Source of the DNA: an uncultured Selenomonadaceae bacterium
GTDB taxonomy: Bacteria > Bacillota > Negativicutes > Selenomonadales > Selenomonadaceae
Length of the DNA stretch: 7,640 nucleotides
NCBI GenBank assembly: GCA_905233325.1
Contig: CAJODU010000071.1
Span: 1 to 7,640, forward strand
Direction: 5' to 3'
The notes under the pieces are model-generated. The model saw nothing but the letters and a program-made list of their open reading frames with translations, had not been told where the DNA came from and searched no databases. Shown here piece after piece: positions 1 to 5,398 of the stretch. The position numbers were made by a program, and so were the translations under genes. Numbering within the stretch: the first letter of the stretch is position 1; each line of letters begins with the position of its first letter.

Positions 1-525
1 TTTCTTGACGCGGGTGTAGGCGTAATCGTAAAGATTTTCGCCTATACTCTTGGCAGGTATGGGACGTGTCTCAGTGTCCTGATTAAACGTCACGGACATA
101 TTAATCGACGGTATCTCAACATTTTCGGCATTGTAGAATTTGCACTCAGCACCGGTGATATACTTGTCGCCGCCTTTATCTCTGAAGTGCATTACATCTA
201 TCTCGTGATCAACTTCCGCCATTCGTGAAGTATCTGCACCATTGTCCGAGTAGGCTTTAATCAGTTCCTCACGTCCTTTGTCGCTGTAGAGTTTGTAAAA
301 AGTAGCGTGAAAGAGTAGCTCGCCCTTGTCCTTGTCATAGCCGTCATTAACTATAGTATTAATATCAATATAGTATGAATTGCCCGTCTGGTCAAATGAA
401 ATGTGTTTCCAGCCTTCAATGGTTTTAACTTCATTGGACTTTTCGGGTTGTGTTGAATGTGTAATAACAAAACCGGCAATGCAGACAAATATCAGCATAC
501 CTATCGGAAAAATATATTTCTTCAT
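1..525 (-). CDS. Unrecognised exported or membrane-anchored protein, C-terminus outside window
   Basis: This is an open frame of 175 codons that continues past the left edge, so the C-terminus is missing. The start is ATG at 525-523, preceded by a good AAAGGAG Shine-Dalgarno seven bases upstream. Residues 1-3 are MKK and residues 4-21 are strongly hydrophobic (YIFPIGMLIFVCIAGFVI), which fits an uncleaved signal anchor or a signal peptide. There is no convincing lipobox. The rest is hydrophilic and should lie outside the membrane. Residues 38-58 hold the pattern GWKHI...YYIDINTI, which recalls short secreted proteins common in Negativicutes and, loosely, the surface-adhesin E type of domain. 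That resemblance is from memory and weak. No catalytic motif is visible. The gene is divergent from cobQ across a 125-bp spacer, so the two may share control. Function unknown. That it is a real gene is well supported by the ribosome site, the signal sequence and the unbroken frame. Confidence 0.8.
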   Translation of the reverse strand, partial: MKKYIFPIGMLIFVCIAGFVITHSTQPEKSNEVKTIEGWKHISFDQTGNSYYIDINTIVNDGYDKDKGELLFHATFYKLYSDKGREELIKAYSDNGADTSRMAEVDHEIDVMHFRDKGGDKYITGAECKFYNAENVEIPSINMSVTFNQDTETRPIPAKSIGENLYDYAYTRVKK

Positions 526-596
526 TGAAATGCTCCTTTTCGTTGGGCTTTTGACTTTATTTCTTGATTCTTCACAAAGTCGAAATATCCTGCATT

Positions 597-610
597 GAGG
601 TTATAACCTC
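597..610. repeat. Perfect 14-bp palindrome, operator-like, in divergent spacer
   Basis: The sequence GAGGTTATAACCTC is a perfect palindrome with no loop, so it suits binding of a dimeric protein to DNA better than an RNA hairpin. A further half copy, AGGTTA at 617-622, lies 19 bp downstream of the first AGGTTA (598-603), roughly two helical turns away on the same face. It lies 41 bp before the cobQ start and 72 bp before the start of the divergent gene. It could therefore act on either promoter. I do not recognise the regulator. Confidence 0.45.
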
Positions 611-650
611 TGATTAAGGTTAAAATTAATATTTTTGTGGAGATGAAACA

Positions 651-2114
651 ATGGCTAATTACATAATGCTGCAGGGTACAAGTTCGCACGTCGGTAAGAG
701 TATTTTGACAACGGCACTCTGCAGGATTTTTTTTCAGGAAGGTTTAAAAGTGACGCCTTTCAAGGCACAGAATATGGCTCTCAATTCCTATGTTACGGCT
801 GACGGGCTTGAAATGGGCAGGGCGCAAGTTGCTCAAGCAGAGGCGGCAATGCTTGCTCCTAATGTTGATATGAATCCCGTATTGCTCAAGCCGACGGGCA
901 ATTCTACATCACAAGTTATAATCAACGGCAGACCAATCGGCAATATGAGTGCAAAGGAATATCATCAAGGCTATTCCCTCAAGGCTTTTGACGCTGTGAA
1001 GGCTGCTCTTGACAGATTAGACAAAAATTTTGATATGATTGTGATTGAGGGTGCGGGCAGTCCTGCTGAAGTCAACCTCAAGGCAAACGATATTGTCAAT
1101 ATGCGGGTTGCCAAATACCTTAACGCTCCCGTCCTGCTTGTTGCCGATATAGAGCGCGGTGGCTCTCTTGCGGCTTTAGTCGGCACGCTTGAACTCCTCG
1201 ACGAGGACGAGCGTGACTTGGTAAAAGGGCTCGTTATTAACAAATTCCGCGGAGATGTCAGCTTGTTCACACCTGCGATTGACTTTTTGGAGAAGAAAAC
1301 CGGCAAGCCTGTCCTTGGGGTGATTCCCTTCATTGAGAGGCTTGGTATAGATGATGAGGATTCCGTATCGCTTGATGATAAGGTCAACAGCGACCACGAC
1401 AGCGAGATCAAGATTGCCGTTGTGAGGACGCCAAAAATTTCCAACTTCACTGATTTCGACAGCCTCGCCGGTGAAGTTGATGTCAATTTAATCTATGCAG
1501 CAAAGGTTGAAGAACTGAACGGTGCTGATATAATCATCTTACCCGGATCGAAAAATACTTCTGAAGATTTAATCTACCTGCAAAAGACGGGTTTTATCAA
1601 TACTATCAAAAAATTCGCGAAAAGTGGAGGGGCGGTTATAGGAATTTGCGGCGGTTTTCAGATGCTGGGTAGCAAAATTTTCGATCCCCTGCATACAGAA
1701 TCAGACAATGACGAGGTTGAAGGCTTGGGATTGTTGCCGCTTACTACAACCTTCGCCGCAGACAAATTCACCCGTCAAGTCACAATCACTGATATTGACT
1801 TTGACTTCCTCAACACTCACATCACCGGCAAAAACCTTGACGGCTATGAGATTCACTCCGGCATTACTGAAGGGCTTGATAATAGGAAGATTGTAACCGC
1901 CAAAAATATCTTGGGGACTTATGTACATGGCATTTTTGATAATGACGACTTCAGACGACAAATTCTCAACACCGTCCGCCTCAGGAAGAAGTTACAGCCA
2001 ATAAAAAACACTCGTAATGTCCGTGCAGAAAAGCAACGAAATTATGAGAGATTAGCCAAAATCGTTCGTGAAAATCTGAATATGGATTTTTTAGCAAATT
2101 TACTAAAAATTTGA
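651..2114 (+). CDS. cobQ: Cobyric acid synthase (glutamine-hydrolysing) CobQ
   Basis: CobQ carries out four ATP-dependent amidations (carboxylates b, d, e and g) of adenosylcobyrinic acid a,c-diamide, with glutamine as nitrogen donor, to give cobyric acid in the late corrinoid pathway. It acts in the cytosol. Residues 5-17 (IMLQGTSSHVGKS) are the P-loop of the N-terminal dethiobiotin-synthetase-like ATPase domain. Residues 131-143 (VIEGAGSPAEVNL) are another hallmark of this family. The C-terminal half is a class I (triad-type) glutamine amidotransferase domain: nucleophile Cys333 in GICGGFQMLG, GYEIHSG at 398-404, and His426 in GTYVHGIFD. The length of 487 residues is usual and all key residues are present, so it should be active. 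The ATG start has GGAG eight bases upstream. The gene is followed 23 bp later by pyrD on the same strand, and no other cobamide gene is in the window. The upstream spacer is too short for a complete cobalamin riboswitch. Confidence 0.97.
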   Translation: MANYIMLQGTSSHVGKSILTTALCRIFFQEGLKVTPFKAQNMALNSYVTADGLEMGRAQVAQAEAAMLAPNVDMNPVLLKPTGNSTSQVIINGRPIGNMSAKEYHQGYSLKAFDAVKAALDRLDKNFDMIVIEGAGSPAEVNLKANDIVNMRVAKYLNAPVLLVADIERGGSLAALVGTLELLDEDERDLVKGLVINKFRGDVSLFTPAIDFLEKKTGKPVLGVIPFIERLGIDDEDSVSLDDKVNSDHDSEIKIAVVRTPKISNFTDFDSLAGEVDVNLIYAAKVEELNGADIIILPGSKNTSEDLIYLQKTGFINTIKKFAKSGGAVIGICGGFQMLGSKIFDPLHTESDNDEVEGLGLLPLTTTFAADKFTRQVTITDIDFDFLNTHITGKNLDGYEIHSGITEGLDNRKIVTAKNILGTYVHGIFDNDDFRRQILNTVRLRKKLQPIKNTRNVRAEKQRNYERLAKIVRENLNMDFLANLLKI

Positions 2115-2137
2115 ATATTTCAAAGGAGGAGAAAAAA

Positions 2138-3037
2138 TTGCTCTCAACTACGATTTGCAATATAAAGATGAATACACCGATTCTGACTGCAAGCGGTACT
2201 TTCGGTTTTGGTGAGGAATTTGCCGACTTTGTAGATTTTTCGCGACTCGGTGCGGTCATGGTCAAAGGTACAACCCTCAAGCCCCGCCGCGGCAATGATG
2301 GCAATAGGATCACTGAGACACCCTCCGGCATGCTCAACTGCATAGGACTTGAGAATCCGGGCGTTGAGCTTTTTTTGAGAGATACTTTGCCGCGAATCAA
2401 GAACAAGATGAATGTTATTGTCAACATTGCCGGAACCAGCGCGGAAGAGTTCGGCGAGCTTGCAAGGCTCCTTGACGTTGACGGTGTGGCGGCCGTTGAG
2501 CTCAATATTTCCTGCCCGAATGTCAAGGACGGCGGAATCATTTTCGGCACTGATCCCAAAGCAGCCGCAAAAGTTACGGAAAGTGCAAAAAAATCGACGA
2601 GCAAGCCTGTCATTGTCAAGCTCTCGCCGAATGTCACCGATATTAAATTAATGGCACGTGCTGTTGAGGACGCGGGAGCGGATTGCATTTCACTCATCAA
2701 TACCCTCTTGGGTATGGAGATCAATATCAACACTTGGCAGCCCACTCTCGGCAATGTTACAGGCGGTCTGTCCGGTGGTGCCGTCAAGCCTGTTGCCCTC
2801 CGTATGGTCTATGAAGTCGCAAAAACCGTCAAAGTGCCGGTCATTGGTATGGGAGGCATAAGGAGCTGGCAGGACGCCGTTGAGTTCTTCCTTGCAGGTG
2901 CCTCAGCCGTCGCCGTCGGTACAGCCAACTTCACCGACCCTTCAATCACAATGAAAATTGCTGACGGTCTTGAAAGTTACCTGCAAAGCCGCAATCTGCA
3001 CAGTATAAGTGAGATCATCGGCAAAGTTCAAATCTAG
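2138..3037 (+). CDS. pyrD: Dihydroorotate dehydrogenase, class 1B catalytic subunit
   Basis: PyrD oxidises dihydroorotate to orotate, the fourth step of pyrimidine synthesis, using FMN in a TIM barrel. I place the start at TTG 2138 because AAGGAGGAG ends seven bases before it. A longer frame from TTG 2111 would translate through that Shine-Dalgarno and overlap the cobQ stop. The product is 299 residues, typical of the class. The catalytic base is Cys126 in NISCPNVKDGG, and this context followed by IIFG marks class 1B; class 2 enzymes have Ser here. KGTTLKPRRGN near residue 43 and NTLLGMEININ near 188 line the flavin and orotate site. GGLSGGAVKP near 209, GMGGI near 237 and the GASAVAVG motif near 254 bind the FMN phosphate. 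Class 1B enzymes normally work with PyrK, an FAD/iron-sulfur subunit that passes electrons to NAD+. pyrK is not in this window. The gene probably shares the cobQ transcript. Confidence 0.97.
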   Translation: MLSTTICNIKMNTPILTASGTFGFGEEFADFVDFSRLGAVMVKGTTLKPRRGNDGNRITETPSGMLNCIGLENPGVELFLRDTLPRIKNKMNVIVNIAGTSAEEFGELARLLDVDGVAAVELNISCPNVKDGGIIFGTDPKAAAKVTESAKKSTSKPVIVKLSPNVTDIKLMARAVEDAGADCISLINTLLGMEININTWQPTLGNVTGGLSGGAVKPVALRMVYEVAKTVKVPVIGMGGIRSWQDAVEFFLAGASAVAVGTANFTDPSITMKIADGLESYLQSRNLHSISEIIGKVQI

Positions 3038-4075
3038 TCAAGGGTACATAGGGATAACATCAAGTGCCGTGTCCTCGTCAAAACCAGCCGCAATGTTAAA
3101 GTTCTGCACAGCTTGCCCTGCCGCACCTTTGACTAAATTGTCAATGGCACTCAGCACAATTACGCGGTTAGTCCTCTCATCAATGTGCCAGGCAATGTCA
3201 CAGAAGTTACTGCCACGCACATATTTTGTCTCAGGGTAGGCGTCGCGACCAAGCAGTCTGATGAAGTGTTCATTGCCGTACATTTTTTGGAAGGCAGGCT
3301 CAATCATATCAGCAGAAATTCCGCTTCTCAAATTTGCATAGCAAGTGGTGAGGATACCGCGAGACATTGGCACCAAATGAGGAGTGAAGTTGATGATGGT
3401 CTTACTGCCGCTCAGATCTTCGATTGCTTGTTCAATCTCCGGTGTGTGGCGGTGAGTGGCGACGCCGTAGGCTTTGAAGTTGTCATAGAGTTCAGGGAAG
3501 TGGTTGCCCAGCTTTGGACTGCGCCCTGCACCACTGACACCGCTTGCTGCGTCGACAATAATTGTGTTCACATCAATCAGATGATGTTTCGCCAGAGGAG
3601 CAAGGGCAAGGATAGAGGCGGTTGTAAAGCAGCCGGCATTGCCGATTATTTTGGCGGAGCGTATGTCCTCGCGATAAATCTCAGCAAGTCCATAGACACG
3701 CAGGGCGTCTTTATGAGTATGCTCAACTTTGTACCACTTCTCATAGACCGCCGTGTCGTTGAATCTGTAGTCGGCACCAAGATCAATGATTCTCGTCGGG
3801 AGATAGTCAAGTCTGCGGCCAACGTCCATAGCATGACCGTGGGGCAGAGCAATGAATACAAAATCACTGTCTTCACCGATTGCCTCAATATCCTTCAAAC
3901 TCTCCAGTTCGTTGTCGTAGAGACCTTTGAGGTGAGGGTAGAGGTCAGAGATCTTCTTGCCCGTGTGACTTTCTGATGTTATATGCACTACATTGACTTG
4001 TGGGTGACGATATAAGATTGCCAGCAGTTCCGCACCGGCATATCCTGTTGCCCCAATCACACTAACCTTAATCAA
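3038..4075 (-). CDS. argC: N-acetyl-gamma-glutamyl-phosphate reductase
   Basis: ArgC reduces N-acetylglutamyl 5-phosphate to N-acetylglutamate semialdehyde with NADPH, the third step of arginine synthesis, in the cytosol. The start is TTG at 4075-4073. It is supported by GGAGG seven bases upstream and by the family N-terminus IKVSVIGATGYAGAELL, whose GATGYAG loop binds the NADP. The catalytic nucleophile is Cys149 in GNAGCFTTA. The usual form is NPGC, so Ala replaces Pro just before the Gly, but Cys149 is kept. VSGAGR (180-185) and the HRHTPEIEQ segment (208-216), which carries the catalytic His, are present. The length of 345 residues is normal. The gene lies 72 bp downstream of ctsR and is probably read from the ctsR promoter, since I see no strong promoter in the gap. 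Its stop codon directly abuts the stop of the convergent pyrD. No other arg gene is in the window. Confidence 0.97.
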   Translation of the reverse strand: MIKVSVIGATGYAGAELLAILYRHPQVNVVHITSESHTGKKISDLYPHLKGLYDNELESLKDIEAIGEDSDFVFIALPHGHAMDVGRRLDYLPTRIIDLGADYRFNDTAVYEKWYKVEHTHKDALRVYGLAEIYREDIRSAKIIGNAGCFTTASILALAPLAKHHLIDVNTIIVDAASGVSGAGRSPKLGNHFPELYDNFKAYGVATHRHTPEIEQAIEDLSGSKTIINFTPHLVPMSRGILTTCYANLRSGISADMIEPAFQKMYGNEHFIRLLGRDAYPETKYVRGSNFCDIAWHIDERTNRVIVLSAIDNLVKGAAGQAVQNFNIAAGFDEDTALDVIPMYP

Positions 4076-4090
4076 GTGTATTCCTCCTCA

Positions 4091-4122
4091 TTAGTTGGGA
4101 ACGCTTTACCGAGTACAACTAA
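4091..4122 (-). repeat. Inverted repeat just upstream of the argC ribosome site
   Basis: The arms TTAGTTG and CAACTAA (4116-4122 and 4091-4097, read on the minus strand) are perfect 7-bp complements around an 18-base loop. The 3' arm ends one base before the GAGGAGG Shine-Dalgarno of argC. No uridine tract follows, so it is not an intrinsic terminator. It could affect ribosome access or mRNA stability, or be chance in AT-rich sequence. Confidence 0.4.
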
Positions 4123-4147
4123 GACAATCGGCAGCTCCCTCAAAAGA

Positions 4148-4669
4148 TTATTCTTTGCTCCTTGTTCGTGAAAGAGTGATAAATACTGAACGGATCAGCC
4201 TCGTCCTATCTTTAACTCCGATTGTCCTTGTGTTGTAAAGATTATAGACAAAGTGAGCACATAACTCCGCCTCGCGCTTGGTCACCATTCTATGAATCAC
4301 CAAATAGTCAATCATAGACTTGATGTATTCAAAGTCGCTGTCATCTTTAATCTTGCTTATCATATCCTCATAGATAGATTCCTCTTTGACAGCCGCACTC
4401 TCAATGATTGTGACTTCATAGGCAAAGTCATCCTTGTCCTCAGTGTTGATAATAGTGATGCGGATATAGCCGCCAAGCCCGCGCCGCGATTCAACTATAA
4501 AGCCTCTGTCGTGGGTGAAACGTGTGCTGAGGACATAACTGATCTGTGAAGGAGCACAAGACATAATATTTGCAAGCTCCGTACGCTTGAGTTCAACCTG
4601 TCCGTCCTCTTTGCTTGCCAGTTCCTTGCGAATGTAATCTTCAATAGCATCAGCGATGTTATTAACCAT
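4148..4669 (-). CDS. ctsR: Transcriptional repressor CtsR (class III heat-shock regulator)
   Basis: CtsR represses clp protease and chaperone genes in Bacillota by binding tandem GGTCAAA-type heptamers as a dimer. It leaves DNA on heat or when the McsB arginine kinase acts. I choose ATG at 4669, giving 173 residues, because AGGTGA lies five bases upstream. A longer frame from GTG 4678 would begin inside that Shine-Dalgarno. The N-terminal winged helix-turn-helix is clear: ADAIEDYI at 6-13, VELKRTELA at 25-33, CAPSQISYV at 38-46 and TRFTHDRGFIVES at 49-61. The wing reads RRGLGGYIRI (62-71). The usual loop is four glycines, so Leu65 is a change in the element linked to heat sensing. The C-terminal half is the helical dimerisation domain. 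The protein is about 20 residues longer than the usual ~153, mostly in the linker after residue 71 and at the C-terminus. mcsA, mcsB and clpC, the usual partners downstream, are absent, and argC follows instead. Confidence 0.95.
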   Translation of the reverse strand: MVNNIADAIEDYIRKELASKEDGQVELKRTELANIMSCAPSQISYVLSTRFTHDRGFIVESRRGLGGYIRITIINTEDKDDFAYEVTIIESAAVKEESIYEDMISKIKDDSDFEYIKSMIDYLVIHRMVTKREAELCAHFVYNLYNTRTIGVKDRTRLIRSVFITLSRTRSKE

Positions 4670-4705
4670 AAAAATCACCTGCTTTTAGTTGGTTGTGCTT
4701 GTCAT

Positions 4706-4736
4706 CTTCGTTTAGATAATATTATGTAGAACGAAG
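4706..4736 (-). repeat. Inverted repeat in the ctsR leader
   Basis: CTTCGTT (4706-4712) and AACGAAG (4730-4736) are perfect 7-bp complements. Between them lies a second, perfect 10-bp palindrome, ATAATATTAT (4716-4725 region, offset by about one base from the outer centre). In the ctsR transcript this would give a long, AU-rich hairpin 37 bases before the start codon. It is not followed by a uridine tract. The role could be in RNA stability or protein binding to DNA. Confidence 0.4.
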
Positions 4737-4783
4737 GTCTGAGCATTTCCAATCAAAGATTAAGCCGAATATTATATCGACTA

Positions 4784-4821
4784 TTTGACATTATTATATT
4801 TGACTTTTTGATAATTTGCAA
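4784..4821 (-). promoter_or_regulatory. Predicted ctsR promoter with overlapping CtsR-like half sites
   Basis: On the minus strand, TTGCAA (4821-4816) and a perfect TATAAT (4798-4793) are separated by exactly 17 bp, with an A-tract upstream. Transcription would start near 4786, leaving a leader of about 117 bases before the ctsR ATG. Two heptamers, AGTCAAA (4805-4799) and TGTCAAA (4790-4784), flank the -10 hexamer. Each differs from the CtsR heptamer GGTCAAA only in the first base. They stand 15 bp apart start to start, where the classical operator has 10. Self-repression by CtsR is a reasonable inference but the spacing is not canonical. Confidence 0.55.
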
Positions 4822-4914
4822 GTGTTTTTTTTAAATGGAAGTATTAAGATTCGTTAATTGTTGATTTAGTGCAGAATTTTAGCTATCAGCAACTTTTGAT
4901 ATTGCTATAAATAT

Positions 4915-4952
4915 GAAAACAAATGAAAACCCTCAACCATTGGCTGAGGGTT
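4915..4952 (-). terminator. Intrinsic terminator of the rpsM-rplQ operon
   Basis: Sixteen bases after the rplQ stop, the minus-strand RNA has AACCCTCAGCC, a three-base loop, and GGTTGAGGGTT. This is an 11-bp stem that includes one G-U pair. A run of GTTTTCATTTGTTTTC follows. On the plus strand the same position would be an A-C mismatch and the downstream side lacks a U-tract, so the orientation is towards ctsR. This ends the ribosomal operon and separates it from ctsR. Confidence 0.88.
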
Positions 4953-4967
4953 AAGTTTCAGCTTTTA

Positions 4968-5306
4968 TTATACCAGTTCAAACAATACCATGGGAGCAGC
5001 ATCTCCACGGCGCGGACTAAGTTTAACGATCCTGGTATAACCGCCGTTGCGCTCCTTATATCTTTCCGGCATCTCTTCAAAAATTTTATGAACAACTTCC
5101 ACATTAGCAATTTGAGCAATCGCCATACGTCTTGCTGCGAGATCACCACGTTTTGCAAGAGTGATCATCTTTTCTGCAAATTTGCGAAGTTCTTTAGCTT
5201 TTGCCTCAGTAGTTTCAATCTTCTCATATGTAAAGAATGCAGCGAGGAGGCTCTTAAAAAGTGCTCTCCTGGCTCCTGAATTTCTGCCAAGTTTTCTATA
5301 GCTCAT
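4968..5306 (-). CDS. rplQ: 50S ribosomal protein L17
   Basis: L17 is a large-subunit protein that sits near the peptide exit tunnel. I choose ATG at 5306, giving 112 residues starting MSYRKLGRNSG, which is the family N-terminus. A longer frame from GTG 5315 starts inside the AGGTGAG Shine-Dalgarno and adds three residues that the family does not have. Residues RRALFKSLLAAFFTYEKIETTEAKAKELRKFAEKMI, split across positions 13-48, match the conserved core. The sequence GGYTRIVKLSPRRGDAAPM near 88-106, followed by the usual ending FELV, completes the protein. The length is normal. It is the last gene of the alpha operon, 92 bp after rpoA, and is followed by the intrinsic terminator. Its ribosome site lies in a potential hairpin, listed separately, which may set its translation level apart from rpoA. 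Confidence 0.98.
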   Translation of the reverse strand: MSYRKLGRNSGARRALFKSLLAAFFTYEKIETTEAKAKELRKFAEKMITLAKRGDLAARRMAIAQIANVEVVHKIFEEMPERYKERNGGYTRIVKLSPRRGDAAPMVLFELV

Positions 5307-5310
5307 CAAT

Positions 5311-5378
5311 CTCACCTACTTTTCTTACGGGTGAGTGGCAATGTAAGTTGAAAGTCCATCACTTACCTTTTACGCCAC
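5311..5378 (-). promoter_or_regulatory. Candidate structured leader of rplQ that pairs its Shine-Dalgarno
   Basis: In the rpoA-rplQ spacer the mRNA can form two neighbouring hairpins. The first is nested: outer stem GTGGC (5378-5374) with GCCAC (5339-5335), inner stem GTAAGT (5366-5361) with ACTTAC (5348-5343), and a 12-base loop. The second pairs CTCACC (5335-5330) with GGTGAG (5316-5311), a perfect 6-bp stem with a 13-base loop that covers the rplQ Shine-Dalgarno. A competing pairing also exists: CTTAC within 5348-5343 with GTAAG at 5328-5324, inside the second loop. Such layouts are known from ribosomal-protein autogenous control, but function here is inference. Confidence 0.45.
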
Positions 5379-5398
5379 GCCTTCACCGCCAACATTAA

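Larger units (their letters stand above)
4670..4927. other. AT-rich intergenic region between rplQ and ctsR
   Basis: Together with the rplQ terminator, this makes a gap of about 298 bp, the largest in the window. It holds the ctsR promoter with CtsR-like heptamers, a leader inverted repeat, and an A-tract (A8 on the minus strand near 4826-4833) that could serve as an UP element. I see no credible small gene, tRNA or structured riboswitch in it on either strand. Confidence 0.6.

Noticed and set aside
380..598. A 72-codon open frame on the plus strand upstream of cobQ
   Set aside because: It overlaps the exported-protein gene in antisense, lacks a ribosome site and looks like no known protein.
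971..1486. A 171-codon open frame on the minus strand inside cobQ
   Set aside because: Serine-rich shadow of the cobQ reading frame with no domain and no supporting signals.
1981..2787. A 268-codon open frame on the minus strand, antisense to the cobQ end and pyrD
   Set aside because: It crosses two well-supported genes, its translation is low-complexity Ser/Pro/Leu-rich, and no ribosome site precedes it.
3185..3976. A 263-codon open frame on the plus strand, antisense to argC
   Set aside because: It lies wholly inside argC, which has full family motifs. The translation has no recognisable domain and no good ribosome site. It is a by-product of argC codon use.
4771..4776. A second TATAAT (minus strand) upstream of ctsR as the main promoter
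   Set aside because: The -35 position at 17-18 bp reads AT-only sequence with poor match, while the TATAAT at 4798-4793 has TTGCAA at exactly 17 bp. It could be a minor start.
4784..4815. A plus-strand promoter from TTGACA at 4785-4790
   Set aside because: The nearest -10-like hexamer (GATAAT) is 19 bp away and no gene on the plus strand follows before the terminator region.
4861..4920. Small hairpin AGCAA...TTGCT upstream of the ctsR promoter as a small RNA
   Set aside because: The stem is only five pairs with no promoter or terminator of its own.
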